From: Polynucleobacter sp. AP-Titi-500A-B4
GTDB taxonomy: Bacteria > Pseudomonadota > Gammaproteobacteria > Burkholderiales > Burkholderiaceae
Assembly (NCBI RefSeq): GCF_018688095.1
Contig: NZ_CP061311.1
Location: forward strand, 1,272,120 to 1,336,119
Direction of reading: 5' to 3'
DNA length: 64,000 nt
The notes under the pieces are model-generated. The model ran no database searches and was not told the DNA's origin. It was given only the letters and a program-made list of their open reading frames with translations. Below, piece by piece: positions 42,556-50,750 of this stretch (positions are counted from its first letter, which is position 1; the number at the start of each line of letters is the position of its first letter). Position numbers and translations under genes: made by a program.

Positions 42556-43554
42556 TTAAAGGCTTTGAGCAGCCTTAGCTGCAATCTCAAATGATTTAAG
42601 ACGTGCCTGATGATCAAAGATCTGCCCAGTAAATAAGATTTCATTTGCGCCGGTGCGATTCAACCAAGCGCGCATTCCCTTTTGAATTGTTTCTAGTGAC
42701 CCCACTAAAGAACATTGCAGGGTATGTGCTGCAGCAGCTTGCTCATGGGGTTCGCAAAACTCATCAAGGTCTGCAATAGGCGGCGGTAATTGACCACGGG
42801 TATTGCGACGCATACGTACAACGTTTTGTTGTAGTGTTGTAAAGAGATGTTGAGCCTCTTTATCTGTATCGGCAGCCACCACATTCATCACAAATGCAGA
42901 GTAAGGTGTAGTTTGTTGGGCGGATGGCTTAAAGAGTTCGCGATAAATCGACATTGCTTCCAATAACTGCTCGGGGGCAAAGTGTGAGGCAAATGCATAA
43001 GGCAAACCAAAGTGCGCAGCTAATTGAGCTCCATAAAGACTCGAACCCAAAATCCAAATTGGCACATTGGTATTAGCTCCTGGAATTGCTTTGACAGACT
43101 GCCCTTCTTGAATGGGGCCAAAGTAGTGTTGTAGCTCACGTACATCCTGAGGGAAACGGTCATCACTCCCCAGTAGATCACGACGTAAGGCACGCGCAGT
43201 CATTTGGTCAGTACCGGGTGCCCGACCCAAACCCAACTCAATGCGACCAGGATATAGCGACTCTAGGGTGCCAAATTGTTCAGCAATCACTAGTGGGGCA
43301 TGATTGGGGAGCATAACGCCACCAGAGCCCACTTTGATTCGAGAGGTACCCGCCGCCAAATAACCTAGCAATACGGCTGTTGCAGAGCTGGCATTACCAG
43401 TCATATTGTGATGTTCGGCTACCCAATAGCGGGTATAGCCCCATTTCTCAGCATGCTGAGCTACATCCAAGGAGTTACGCAGCGCATCGGCCGCCGTAAA
43501 CCCCTGGGGAATAGGCGATATATCTAGAATGGAGTACGGGATGGAATTTGCCAT
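42556..43554 (-). CDS. LLM class flavin-dependent oxidoreductase
   Basis: A 332-residue luciferase-like monooxygenase family protein using reduced FMN. Landmarks are YSILDISPIPQGFTAADALR, WVAEHHNMTGNASSATAVLL, VGSGGVMLPNHAPLVIAEQF, LYPGRIELGLGRAPGTD and PIWILGSSLYGAQLAAHFGL. It belongs to the MsnO8-like group commonly found as single genes. The ATG at 43554 was chosen over the in-frame TTG and GTG just before it. The substrate is unknown. It is divergent from a small DUF1653-like gene with a gap of about 29 bp. Confidence 0.88.
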   Translation of the reverse strand: MANSIPYSILDISPIPQGFTAADALRNSLDVAQHAEKWGYTRYWVAEHHNMTGNASSATAVLLGYLAAGTSRIKVGSGGVMLPNHAPLVIAEQFGTLESLYPGRIELGLGRAPGTDQMTARALRRDLLGSDDRFPQDVRELQHYFGPIQEGQSVKAIPGANTNVPIWILGSSLYGAQLAAHFGLPYAFASHFAPEQLLEAMSIYRELFKPSAQQTTPYSAFVMNVVAADTDKEAQHLFTTLQQNVVRMRRNTRGQLPPPIADLDEFCEPHEQAAAAHTLQCSLVGSLETIQKGMRAWLNRTGANEILFTGQIFDHQARLKSFEIAAKAAQSL

Positions 43555-43583
43555 CACCAAATCATACCGAGAAAGTACGTTTT

Positions 43584-43805
43584 ATGAGTAAACCCAAAAT
43601 GGCCGATCCAGATGATGGACTTTTTAAGCCTGGCACAAAGTTAAGACATAAGAAGACTGGTGGATTTTATAAGGTACTTCTTCTGGCAAATGTGGAGGCC
43701 ACATTAGAGCCAGCGTATGTCTATGAATCTATGCAATCGCATGATTTTTGGATTAGACCAAGGGCCGAAATGGAAGATGGGCGTTTTGAACTCATTACTG
43801 AATAA
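43584..43805 (+). CDS. DUF1653-like small protein
   Basis: A 73-residue protein resembling DUF1653: KPGTKLRHKKTGGFYKVLLL is followed by AYVYESMQSHDFWIRPRAEM, matching the family's G-x-Y-x-H-x-K ... Y-x-V and the later W-x-R-P motif. The function is unknown. The Met at 43584 is the first one that fits the family. It is 14 bp upstream of slyX. Confidence 0.65.
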   Translation: MSKPKMADPDDGLFKPGTKLRHKKTGGFYKVLLLANVEATLEPAYVYESMQSHDFWIRPRAEMEDGRFELITE

Positions 43806-43819
43806 ATAAGGTCCTGAAT

Positions 43820-44020
43820 ATGACTGAAGACAGAATCACCGACCTTGAAATTAAGCTCAGTTTTACTGAAGACCTCATTGAGAAACTCAATGAGATTGTC
43901 TACAAGCAACAACAACAAATTGAATTTCTCTATCACGAGCTCAAAGCCATTAAAGAACAGGCCAGTAGTGGCAGCGCAGGTGGTGGTAGCTTAAAAGATG
44001 AAATTCCACCGCATTATTAA
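43820..44020 (+). CDS. slyX: SlyX family protein
   Basis: A 66-residue coiled-coil protein. RITDLEIKLSFTEDLIEKLN and IVYKQQQQIEFLYHELKAIK are heptad-patterned, and the C-terminus ends in PPHY, a hallmark of SlyX. The function is unknown. It is preceded by the DUF1653-like gene in the same direction. Confidence 0.88.
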   Translation: MTEDRITDLEIKLSFTEDLIEKLNEIVYKQQQQIEFLYHELKAIKEQASSGSAGGGSLKDEIPPHY

Positions 44021-44057
44021 TAACCCTTGATTTCCTGAGATTTATCTAATATCATTT

Positions 44058-44083
44058 TTGATATATATCAATATTGATATAAT
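44058..44083 (+). promoter_or_regulatory. higBA promoter with overlapping palindromes
   Basis: A perfect -10 element TATAAT lies at 44078-44083. Two overlapping palindromes precede and cover it: TTGATATATATCAA (44058-44071) and TATATCAATATTGATATA (44064-44081). They share half-sites of TTGATAT, as expected for a HigA-type repressor. Transcription would start near 44089-44090, on the A of the toxin ATG, predicting a leaderless message. No good -35 is visible. Confidence 0.6.
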
Positions 44084-44089
44084 TTATGA

Positions 44090-44422
44090 ATGATAAATTG
44101 GGAAGTTGAGACCTTAAATGCATGTGTTGACAATGAATTGGAGAAGCTTCCCGATGATATGAGGGGTCGGTTTGTAAGAGTTTCTGGTTTATTGGAGCAA
44201 TTTGGCCCCAAACAAGTAGGTATGCCACATATCAGAAGTTTAGGAAGTAAATTTTGGGAAATCAGAGTTTCAGGAAGAGATGGGATTGCAAGAGGCATTT
44301 ACGTTATTGCCCTATCAAAAAAGATAGTGATCTTGCATGTATTTATTAAAAAATCACAAAAGACACCAACTGCAGCCTTAAATATCGCAAAACAAAGAGC
44401 AAAAGAGGCCAAACTAATATGA
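44090..44422 (+). CDS. higB: HigB/Gp49-like toxin of the RelE superfamily
   Basis: A 110-residue RelE-fold toxin, predicted to cleave mRNA on the ribosome. The Gp49/HigB pattern is clear: LPDDMRGRFVRVSGLLEQFG, MPHIRSLGSKFWEIRVSGRD and IVILHVFIKKSQKTPTAALN, where the last KKSQKTP is the conserved basic loop. No Shine-Dalgarno is seen, and the predicted transcription start coincides with the ATG. It overlaps the antitoxin gene by 4 bp (ATGA). Confidence 0.87.
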   Translation: MINWEVETLNACVDNELEKLPDDMRGRFVRVSGLLEQFGPKQVGMPHIRSLGSKFWEIRVSGRDGIARGIYVIALSKKIVILHVFIKKSQKTPTAALNIAKQRAKEAKLI

Positions 44423-44724
44423 CCAAGATTTCAACCCTACACAAACGCTGGCTAAAAGAACCATCTTATAAAAAAGCTTATGAACAATCTCGTGTTGAAT
44501 TCGAAATCTCGAGAGAAATCATTGAAGCTAGGATGAAAAGTGGGCTATCACAGGAGGAGCTTGCGGCTCGTATGCAAACCTCACAATCAGCAATCGCAAG
44601 GCTAGAAAGTGGCTCCAGCCTGCCTTCCATGAGAACTTTAGCCAAGTTTGCACAGGCAACCAATTCCCAAATTCAAATTCACTTTAGGCCCATTAAGACT
44701 CCTAGGCAAAAAATTGCTGCCTAA
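44419..44724 (+). CDS. higA: HigA-type XRE family antitoxin
   Basis: A 101-residue antitoxin with a C-terminal XRE helix-turn-helix (SGLSQEELAARMQTSQSAIA, then RLESGSSLPSMRTLAKFAQA). The N-terminal helices (LHKRWLKEPSYKKAYEQSR) would embrace the toxin. HigA proteins repress their own promoter, which here has overlapping palindromes. Start overlaps higB by 4 bp. Confidence 0.87.
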   Translation: MTKISTLHKRWLKEPSYKKAYEQSRVEFEISREIIEARMKSGLSQEELAARMQTSQSAIARLESGSSLPSMRTLAKFAQATNSQIQIHFRPIKTPRQKIAA

Positions 44725-44784
44725 TCTACTGATACCATACCAAAGTAAGACTAATCATCAAAAACAATTACAAAGGAATCGATC

Positions 44785-45132
44785 ATGGGTAACTTAACGC
44801 TATTTCTAGTCCAATGGGGCTTAACTTCTTTGTCTCTTTGGGTGGCTAGCTATATTTTTAGCGGCCTACGATTTGCTGATGGTGGCTCACTTTTGATTGC
44901 AGCACTCCTGCTTGGCTTTGCTAATGCCATCGTAAAGCCTTTGCTCATCCTGCTGACCTTGCCACTGACCGTGGTAACGATGGGTCTATTTTTATTGGTA
45001 GTCAATGCTTTGGTATTGATGCTGGTATCTGCGGTCGTAAGCGGCTTTACGATTTCTAGTTTCTGGACCGCATTCTTTGCCAGTATCTTTATTTCTCTAT
45101 TTAGCCTGTTTATCAGTGGCTTAGTTTTCTAA
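44785..45132 (+). CDS. Phage holin family (superfamily IV) membrane protein
   Basis: A 115-residue protein with four hydrophobic helices: LFLVQWGLTSLSLWVASYIF, LLIAALLLGFANAIVKPLLI, LLTLPLTVVTMGLFLLVVNA and FWTAFFASIFISLFSLFISG. The motif FANAIVKPLLILLTLPLTVV is the signature of Phage_holin_4_2. Despite the name these are widespread chromosomal genes, and no phage genes are near. AAGGAA serves as ribosome binding site. The function is unknown. Confidence 0.85.
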   Translation: MGNLTLFLVQWGLTSLSLWVASYIFSGLRFADGGSLLIAALLLGFANAIVKPLLILLTLPLTVVTMGLFLLVVNALVLMLVSAVVSGFTISSFWTAFFASIFISLFSLFISGLVF

Positions 45133-45142
45133 TTCTTTTTCC

Positions 45143-46984
45143 TTAATTCGCACCAGGGTAAATATCCGACCAAGAGTGCAGTGCTGCTTTGCAGGGCTGT
45201 GACTTGGTTGCGAGTGATTTAGCATTCTCTGCCAAGATCGTTGCACCGCCCGTCAGAAACCCCAAGCCAATACTGACAGCACTATTCACTACACCCTCTT
45301 TATTAACCCCGGCTTGGGGTTTAAGCAAGGTGCCCTGCAGTTTTACAAGGCCACCCAAATTGACGCCAGTGGTCAGCCCAGATTTTTCTCTAGGATCAAT
45401 CTTGATATTGAGAGATTCTGTTTTTAAATCTATTGAACCGGATAGCACCATATCTAAGCGGTCGGTTACAACTCCGATAGAGTCATTCAGGGTGATTTGA
45501 CCATTGCTGACCGGCAAGTAGATAACCGCGCACTCTAAGAGCGTTTGGTCTGTTTTCTTACGCATGGGATTTACCGCATTCACAATCGAAATCATGAGAT
45601 CGCCACTGCCATCAATAAAGCGAGAATCTAAACTGCTCTTACCAATAGAAATTTGCGCTGCGCCATTTGCCCTACTGGCAAGCTGATGCATTGAGTTTCC
45701 TGTGCTACGCAAATTGAAGGCTATCTGTGCATCACCACCCTTCACCTTGGTCTGAGCATCTATCGTATCCATCACTTGCTCTAAGGTGAACCCCTTCGCC
45801 AAGCCCTTCGCTGAAACTGTAGGATTTGCCCCTTGAAACTGAGAAAGACTCATCTGCACATTTGCACTGCCCTTGCCAAGACCAAAAGAGAGGTCATTAA
45901 TATCAATCTTTGGACCGTTAAAGAGAAAGGTGCCCTTTAAATTCGTCATGGGTAGGTGCCCAGGAACACTCAACTCCTCAATATTCATCACCAGTTTGCC
46001 ATGAGCCTCCGGCAGGACATCAAATGGCAAAATATCTTCGCTAAAGAAATATCGCCCTGATGGTGGGGAGACTCTCGCTGTAGCAGCACTTGTCCCGCCA
46101 GCCCCAGCAATTGCCGCCGAACCCACTAAGGGTGTCAACTCAAATGCTTTAGAGCTAAGCTTGATATCAAAGCTAGGGAGTGCCTTCGGCTTTTTATCGA
46201 CTTCACCATTGATCTCCAGAGTCTTACCATTTACCGTCAAATTGAAATCCAAGGGTAATTTGACTGGACTAATATTCCAGTCATTTAATGCATCATGAAG
46301 ATTGCCGGTATTGCCTTTAATGCCCAGTTGATAATTGCCATACTGTGCTTGCGCTGCCATTTCTGTTTTGGTGCTTCTGCCAATAATTGAAAGCCTCGGT
46401 ATTGCAATCAAGGTTGGAGCTGAACCAAAACCCTGATAGCTCAAATTTGCATCAGTGATACTGAGATTTCTGATTCTGATTGGATCAATTTGATCCGAGG
46501 TCGATGTTGAAGGTGTGGCAGTTCCAGCTACAGCGCTATTGAGAGTCGAGGCAGAGGCATTACTAGAGCTAGAGGAAACAATGGGGAGTGTGAAATCCCA
46601 GTTACCATCACCAGATTTATTTGTCTGCAAGTAAGCATCAACGCCATTTAGAATAATTGCATTGAAGGCAACTTCTTTTTTCAATAGTGGAAGTAATTCA
46701 ATATCCAACTCTAAGCGCTTGACTGTCAGCATATCAGCCTTACTCGCCCATGATGCATTGCTCAGAGTAACCTGCTCTGCAGTAATTCCAAGTGAAGGGA
46801 ACAATTTCAAGCTAACAGGCCCAGCAATTTTCAAATCACGGCCCGTAGCATCCTTAATGGATGAGCTGAGTAATTGTGTGAGCTGAGCCGGGTTAATCGA
46901 TGACGATGCATACCAAACTCCTAATATGGCGATAGTAAAAATTGCGGCTAAGACAAGCAAGAAGAGTTTGAGTGTTTTGTTCAT
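45143..46984 (-). CDS. AsmA family protein
   Basis: A 613-residue inner-membrane-anchored periplasmic protein of the AsmA family, thought to act in lipid or outer-membrane homeostasis. A single N-terminal helix (LFLLVLAAIFTIAILGVWYA) is followed by the AsmA N-domain (GRDLKIAGPVSLKLFPSLGI and LSNASWASKADMLTVKRLEL). The C-terminal region has repeated beta segments ending with IDPREKSGLTTGVNLGGLVK. A low-complexity Ser/Thr stretch lies at about 135-165. It is monocistronic and faces away from yjdM. Confidence 0.9.
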   Translation of the reverse strand: MNKTLKLFLLVLAAIFTIAILGVWYASSSINPAQLTQLLSSSIKDATGRDLKIAGPVSLKLFPSLGITAEQVTLSNASWASKADMLTVKRLELDIELLPLLKKEVAFNAIILNGVDAYLQTNKSGDGNWDFTLPIVSSSSSNASASTLNSAVAGTATPSTSTSDQIDPIRIRNLSITDANLSYQGFGSAPTLIAIPRLSIIGRSTKTEMAAQAQYGNYQLGIKGNTGNLHDALNDWNISPVKLPLDFNLTVNGKTLEINGEVDKKPKALPSFDIKLSSKAFELTPLVGSAAIAGAGGTSAATARVSPPSGRYFFSEDILPFDVLPEAHGKLVMNIEELSVPGHLPMTNLKGTFLFNGPKIDINDLSFGLGKGSANVQMSLSQFQGANPTVSAKGLAKGFTLEQVMDTIDAQTKVKGGDAQIAFNLRSTGNSMHQLASRANGAAQISIGKSSLDSRFIDGSGDLMISIVNAVNPMRKKTDQTLLECAVIYLPVSNGQITLNDSIGVVTDRLDMVLSGSIDLKTESLNIKIDPREKSGLTTGVNLGGLVKLQGTLLKPQAGVNKEGVVNSAVSIGLGFLTGGATILAENAKSLATKSQPCKAALHSWSDIYPGAN

Positions 46985-47022
46985 TTCATCATCATTCTAA
47001 AGGGCTAGACTAAAATCCCTAG

Positions 47023-47364
47023 ATGAGTACAGATAACTTACCGAAATGCCCCGCCTGCCAAGAAGACATGACCTATCCCGATGGCAATAACTATGTTTGC
47101 GCCCAATGCGGCCATGAATGGCCCATTGCTGCTGCAGTTGAGGAGGAGGTAGGTTTGATTGTGAAAGATGCGAATGGTAATCTTTTGGCAGATGGGGATA
47201 GTGTGACCCTGATTAAAGATCTCAAGGTAAAGGGTTCGTCGACTACCCTAAAGGTTGGCACCAAGATTAAGGGCATTCGTCTGGTTTCTGGTGACCATGA
47301 AGTGGACTGCAAAACAGAAGCAGGCAATATGTTGCTCAAAGCCTGCTTCCTAAAGAAAGCGTAA
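47023..47364 (+). CDS. yjdM: Zinc ribbon protein YjdM (PhnA-like)
   Basis: A 113-residue YjdM/PhnA-family protein. An N-terminal zinc ribbon (KCPACQEDMTYPDGNNYVCA, then QCGHEW; two C-x2-C pairs) precedes the conserved domain VKDANGNLLADGDSVTLIKD and LKVGTKIKGIRLVSGDHEVD. Although first named for phosphonate use in E. coli, the family's real role is unclear. It is divergent from asmA. Confidence 0.92.
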   Translation: MSTDNLPKCPACQEDMTYPDGNNYVCAQCGHEWPIAAAVEEEVGLIVKDANGNLLADGDSVTLIKDLKVKGSSTTLKVGTKIKGIRLVSGDHEVDCKTEAGNMLLKACFLKKA

Positions 47365-47373
47365 TGTATTCGC

Positions 47374-47592
47374 CTAACCGGTGCTTGCCTTCTTGAGGAC
47401 AGCGTAAATTTGATCTTTAATTAGCAGCTTCTCTTTTTTCAAAGTTTCAATCTGCTCTGGTGTGCTTGGCTCTTTATGGTCTTCCATACGCAAAATCTTT
47501 GCATCTAAATTATTGTGCTTATCAAACAGATGGGAAAAGTGACGGTCTGTTGTCTTTAATTTGGTAATTAATTCGCGGTATTCTGGAAACAT
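47374..47592 (-). CDS. ydcH: YdcH family (DUF465) small protein
   Basis: A 72-residue helical protein. MFPEYRELITKLKTTDRHFS followed by HLFDKHNNLDAKI and LKKEKLLIKDQIY is the DUF465 pattern. The second Met (47592) is chosen because the family begins M-F-P-E-Y and AGGGA lies just upstream of it. The function is unknown. Convergent with yjdM. Confidence 0.85.
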   Translation of the reverse strand: MFPEYRELITKLKTTDRHFSHLFDKHNNLDAKILRMEDHKEPSTPEQIETLKKEKLLIKDQIYAVLKKASTG

Positions 47593-47774
47593 AGATTCCC
47601 TCATTCAAAAGTAATTGGGTTCATTCATATTACGTGATTTCGGCGTATCAATTCCAGCCCAAGAGAAAAATAAGTCAGGCAACATATTAATTCCGCCCCT
47701 ACCCTTGTAATTGGCAGGAAAAACCCCATATAGCTTTGGTCTTTATTGCAATTAATTTGCAGTAATATCTACCA

Positions 47775-47786
47775 GTGCTTAAGCAC
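47775..47786. promoter_or_regulatory. 12-bp palindrome in the leader of the H1-like gene
   Basis: GTGCTTAAGCAC is a perfect palindrome 31 bp before the ATG and about 7 bp after a TAATAT -10 candidate (47763-47768), so it would sit at the transcription start. Operator or RNA hairpin roles are possible. Confidence 0.3.
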
Positions 47787-47816
47787 ATTAACTACCAAAA
47801 AGAAGGGTAATAAACC

Positions 47817-48674
47817 ATGGCTACAAAGAAGTCACCAGCAAAAAAGAAAGTAGCTACCAAGGTGGTAAAAAAAGCCCCTATAAAGAAAGCTGTCAAGAAA
47901 GTTGCCGCTAAAAAAGTGGCTGCCAAAAAGACAGTGAAAAAGGTAGTAAAACCAGTGGCGAAGAAAGTCGCTACAAAAAAGCCTGCTGCAAAAAAAGCGC
48001 CGGCTAAAAAACCCATCAAGAAATCAGCAGCAAAGAAGGTTGCCAAAAAGGCATCCTCTAAGTCGGCAGCTAAATCATCTAAGGTAGATCAATATGGTCT
48101 AGAAAAAGATGATGAGTTCTATGGCCTCTACTTTGCTAAATCTACTAGCAAAGGTTTAGTTGAAGTAAAACCTTGCACCTTCTCCCTCATGTACTGGTGG
48201 AAAGGCTTGCTTGGCTATCCTGACATGATCGAAATCTCTAAAGGCAGCAATACTGCCATGTTGCAGTTTGAATCTACTTTTGGCGGCGGCGATTCGGGCG
48301 AAACTGAATTAACGGAACATGATGTATTGGATATTGATCACATCATTGAAGTTGATGAAGAAGAAATGCTGATTTCCCTCTACTCTTATGTACCAATCCC
48401 AGTACCAGAGAAGTTGGTAGGTGCCTTAAGCCTGTCTATTCTCAATATCAACCCAGAAACTCGCTATGGCAGTCTAGAACTCTGCTCTACCGAGAATGAA
48501 GAAGGCGAAACAGAGCACTTCTTACGCTATCGTGCTGCTACTTATCTGCGTGGCATCAAGTCTGGCAAGGTTGAGGCAATTGAAAGCATGGTCACTAATG
48601 GCTCCGAGTTCTTTGGTCTTGCTTTAGATGCAATGTGCGTCAATAAGTCTATTAAGAAGTGGTTGCTTAGTTAA
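47817..48674 (+). CDS. Histone H1-like Lys/Ala-rich tail fused to an acidic globular domain
   Basis: A 285-residue two-part protein. Residues about 1-90 are almost only Lys, Ala, Val, Pro and Ser, in repeats of the KKVAAKK and AKKAPAK type, like the C-terminal tails of histone H1 and of bacterial AlgP or HctB proteins; this part should bind DNA or RNA. Residues about 92-285 form a folded acidic domain (DDEFYGLYFAKSTSKGLVEV, MYWWKGLLGYPDMIEISKG, YRAATYLRGIKSGKVEAIES). The domain has a faint look of the YbjN/CesT fold, but I do not recognise a family with confidence. A good GAAGGG ribosome site is present. Monocistronic. Confidence 0.72.
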   Translation: MATKKSPAKKKVATKVVKKAPIKKAVKKVAAKKVAAKKTVKKVVKPVAKKVATKKPAAKKAPAKKPIKKSAAKKVAKKASSKSAAKSSKVDQYGLEKDDEFYGLYFAKSTSKGLVEVKPCTFSLMYWWKGLLGYPDMIEISKGSNTAMLQFESTFGGGDSGETELTEHDVLDIDHIIEVDEEEMLISLYSYVPIPVPEKLVGALSLSILNINPETRYGSLELCSTENEEGETEHFLRYRAATYLRGIKSGKVEAIESMVTNGSEFFGLALDAMCVNKSIKKWLLS

Positions 48675-48677
48675 GAC

Positions 48678-48953
48678 CTATCTACATAGATAGTTATACG
48701 TCATCGGAAAACGGTCATTGACCGTTTTCCGACTGTCGATCAGCGAAACAGTTCGCTTTCCAAGCTTCTTGCATTCTGCAAGAGCAGCTTCCTGAGCTTC
48801 ACTCTCCTTAGCATCCTTTGGCGAATGCACGCCTATCGTTCCATCAGATTGCTGGTACACACCAAACTGACTTGCTGGGGTTGAGCATGCAAGCAAAATT
48901 AAGCTAGCACATAATAGGAAAAATCGATTCAATGCACTTTTAAAACTATTCAT
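48678..48953 (-). CDS. Small putative lipoprotein, unknown function
   Basis: A 91-residue exported protein. The signal peptide ends at the lipobox LLAC (Cys23), so a lipidated mature part of about 69 residues is predicted. It contains QFGVYQQSDGTIGVHSPKDA, one Cys in ECKKLGKR and another near the end (YNYLCR). No family is recognised. Its 3' end overlaps a strong palindrome. It stands 30 bp downstream of the amidohydrolase gene in the same direction. Confidence 0.65.
   Translation of the reverse strand: MNSFKSALNRFFLLCASLILLACSTPASQFGVYQQSDGTIGVHSPKDAKESEAQEAALAECKKLGKRTVSLIDSRKTVNDRFPMTYNYLCR
48704..48732. repeat. Perfect 14-bp-arm palindrome inside the lipoprotein gene end
   Basis: TCGGAAAACGGTCA (48704-48717) is followed after one base by its exact reverse complement (48719-48732). 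A second, shorter 7-bp-arm palindrome (48678-48693) covers the stop codon. There is no U-tract. It may end transcription from both convergent genes, mark a repeat element, or bind a protein. Confidence 0.55.
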
Positions 48954-48983
48954 TTTTTTACCTTCAAAATCATTCGCACTATT

Positions 48984-50486
48984 CTATGCTTGCATATAGC
49001 CATATCTCAGATTAGTTCTACCATCACCAAACTCATCGTAATGAGATTTAGCCAAAGCTACCTTATCACCCTCAAGCGCAGCACGCTGTGCCTGAGTAAA
49101 GTTGTATAGTCGCGCAGAGTTATCACCAAAGATTGCCCTCTTGACTGGTCCATCAGCAGCGCCTAAAGGACTAAATCCATATTTCTTTTGCATATCCTCA
49201 GGGATCTCAAGGCGACGTAAGGCCTCAATCTGCCATTGTGGAGAGCCTGTCCAAATAGCATCCGTTCCCCAGACAACATGATCCGAACCAAGGCCCTGAA
49301 TAAGTTGGCCTAACATAGCAGCGCATAGTCTTGGTTCAGCAATGGTGCTCTGAGCGAAGATTTGCCCTAAATCACCATAGACATTATTGACACCTGACTT
49401 TTGAGGAATCTGCGCCAAATCTGTTACCCAGTCAATTCGACCAGTACGCCTGAACTGCTGCCAGCCTTCATCCCAAGTGCCGCCTGTATAACGAAAGGCA
49501 GAGTGATAAATCACAAAATTCAATTGTGGCCAATCTTTTGCCGCCTTAGCAACATCATCTACCTTGGCATAAGGCAAAAGATGTGGGTACTGCTGCGTTA
49601 CCGAGGGCGGATATAAGCCTTTATGCACGCAGACATTAGCAAGGCTTGGCTGTGCCTTACTCCACTTTGCTAGCTTTTCGTAAAACGGATAAAGCAATTT
49701 CTCATCATCAAGCCGCCACGGATGTGTAGAAAGCTGCTTATTGGTATTGTCGCCAATGGTGTATCCCTTAAATGAATCTGGCTTCAAGTTCTCGTAATCA
49801 GCTTCTGCTTTCTCTAACCAACCTGGCATACCTGGCATGAAAATCGCATGGGAGAACATGCGCTTAGATCCAGCCTCTTGATTTACAGTCTTGCGCGCCT
49901 GCGCCTTCATTTCATTAGTTAAGAACCAGTCTCGAGGATCTTCAGAGCCCGACCCAGAAATTAAGGCAACCTTGGTATCGCTATCTAAGAAAATTTCTTT
50001 AAAGTAGTTGGCAAACTTCAAGTCATCCAAAGTTTGTGGCTTACCAGCCAAAGCAGGGTTCCAAGCCGCCCTCCCTACTGCTTCGCGTGATCTCACAAAC
50101 CCTTCCAAACGCGTGTCATCTCTTAGAAAGTGAGTGTGCATGTCCATGATGAATTGGCTTTTGAGCGAAGCAGCACGTTCGTTTGCCAACTCTGGTGTTG
50201 CTGCCTCAGCCTGACTAACCCCATACAGCGGGCCAAAGGTTTCATTCATCGCAACAAAAGCTGCTGCCATTCCAGCAGCACCTTGAAAGAATCTACGTCG
50301 CGATACACCTTGATGCTTTGCAAGCCTTGAACCAATTTCTCTAACGCGCCTCTCAAATTCTTTTTGCTTAGGTGTTTGAGGGGCAGGCATAAACTCATCA
50401 CTAGAAATCGCCTGTGTCGGAATGGGCGAGCGAAATGAAGCAGTTTCTGCAGGAATTAATTTCTCTATCTCATCAGGCGTCATCAT
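48984..50486 (-). CDS. Tat-exported amidohydrolase family protein
   Basis: About 500 residues: a metal-dependent TIM-barrel hydrolase of the COG2159 (amidohydrolase 2) group. Metal and active-site positions are suggested by FIMDMHTHFLRDD, CVHKGLYPPS, YHSAFRYTGG and VVWGTDAIWTGSPQW. A twin-arginine segment SRRRFFQGAAGMAAAFVAMN lies unusually far in, about 60 residues from the start. A shorter protein from a later Met would still leave about 30 residues before it. The ATG at 50486 has GGAA upstream. Substrate unknown; decarboxylase or hydrolase activity are both possible. Confidence 0.85.
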   Translation of the reverse strand: MMTPDEIEKLIPAETASFRSPIPTQAISSDEFMPAPQTPKQKEFERRVREIGSRLAKHQGVSRRRFFQGAAGMAAAFVAMNETFGPLYGVSQAEAATPELANERAASLKSQFIMDMHTHFLRDDTRLEGFVRSREAVGRAAWNPALAGKPQTLDDLKFANYFKEIFLDSDTKVALISGSGSEDPRDWFLTNEMKAQARKTVNQEAGSKRMFSHAIFMPGMPGWLEKAEADYENLKPDSFKGYTIGDNTNKQLSTHPWRLDDEKLLYPFYEKLAKWSKAQPSLANVCVHKGLYPPSVTQQYPHLLPYAKVDDVAKAAKDWPQLNFVIYHSAFRYTGGTWDEGWQQFRRTGRIDWVTDLAQIPQKSGVNNVYGDLGQIFAQSTIAEPRLCAAMLGQLIQGLGSDHVVWGTDAIWTGSPQWQIEALRRLEIPEDMQKKYGFSPLGAADGPVKRAIFGDNSARLYNFTQAQRAALEGDKVALAKSHYDEFGDGRTNLRYGYMQA

Positions 50487-50598
50487 GATATGCGTTTCCA
50501 ATAACAAAAAATGTTAGCTTCTTTGGTACCGCTTTACTGTATCGCAAACTAACTATTAGAGGAATACTTCTGAGTTCAATGCCTTGTATTGAGGGAAT

Positions 50599-50688
<90 letters not shown>

Positions 50689-50750
50689 GAATCGATGGGT
50701 CATTATAGCCAGCGATACATAAAACCATCCCGGTGATATTGGCTTAAAAA

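Noticed and set aside
44785..45132. Prophage remnant suggested by the holin-family name
   Set aside because: No integrase, structural or lysis genes are near; this holin-4 family is common as a chromosomal gene in free-living bacteria.
47792..48046. Phe/Ala-rich open frame opposite the Lys-rich tail
   Set aside because: AAA/AAG and GCx codons read backwards give Phe, Leu, Gly and Ala; the hydrophobic appearance is an artefact.
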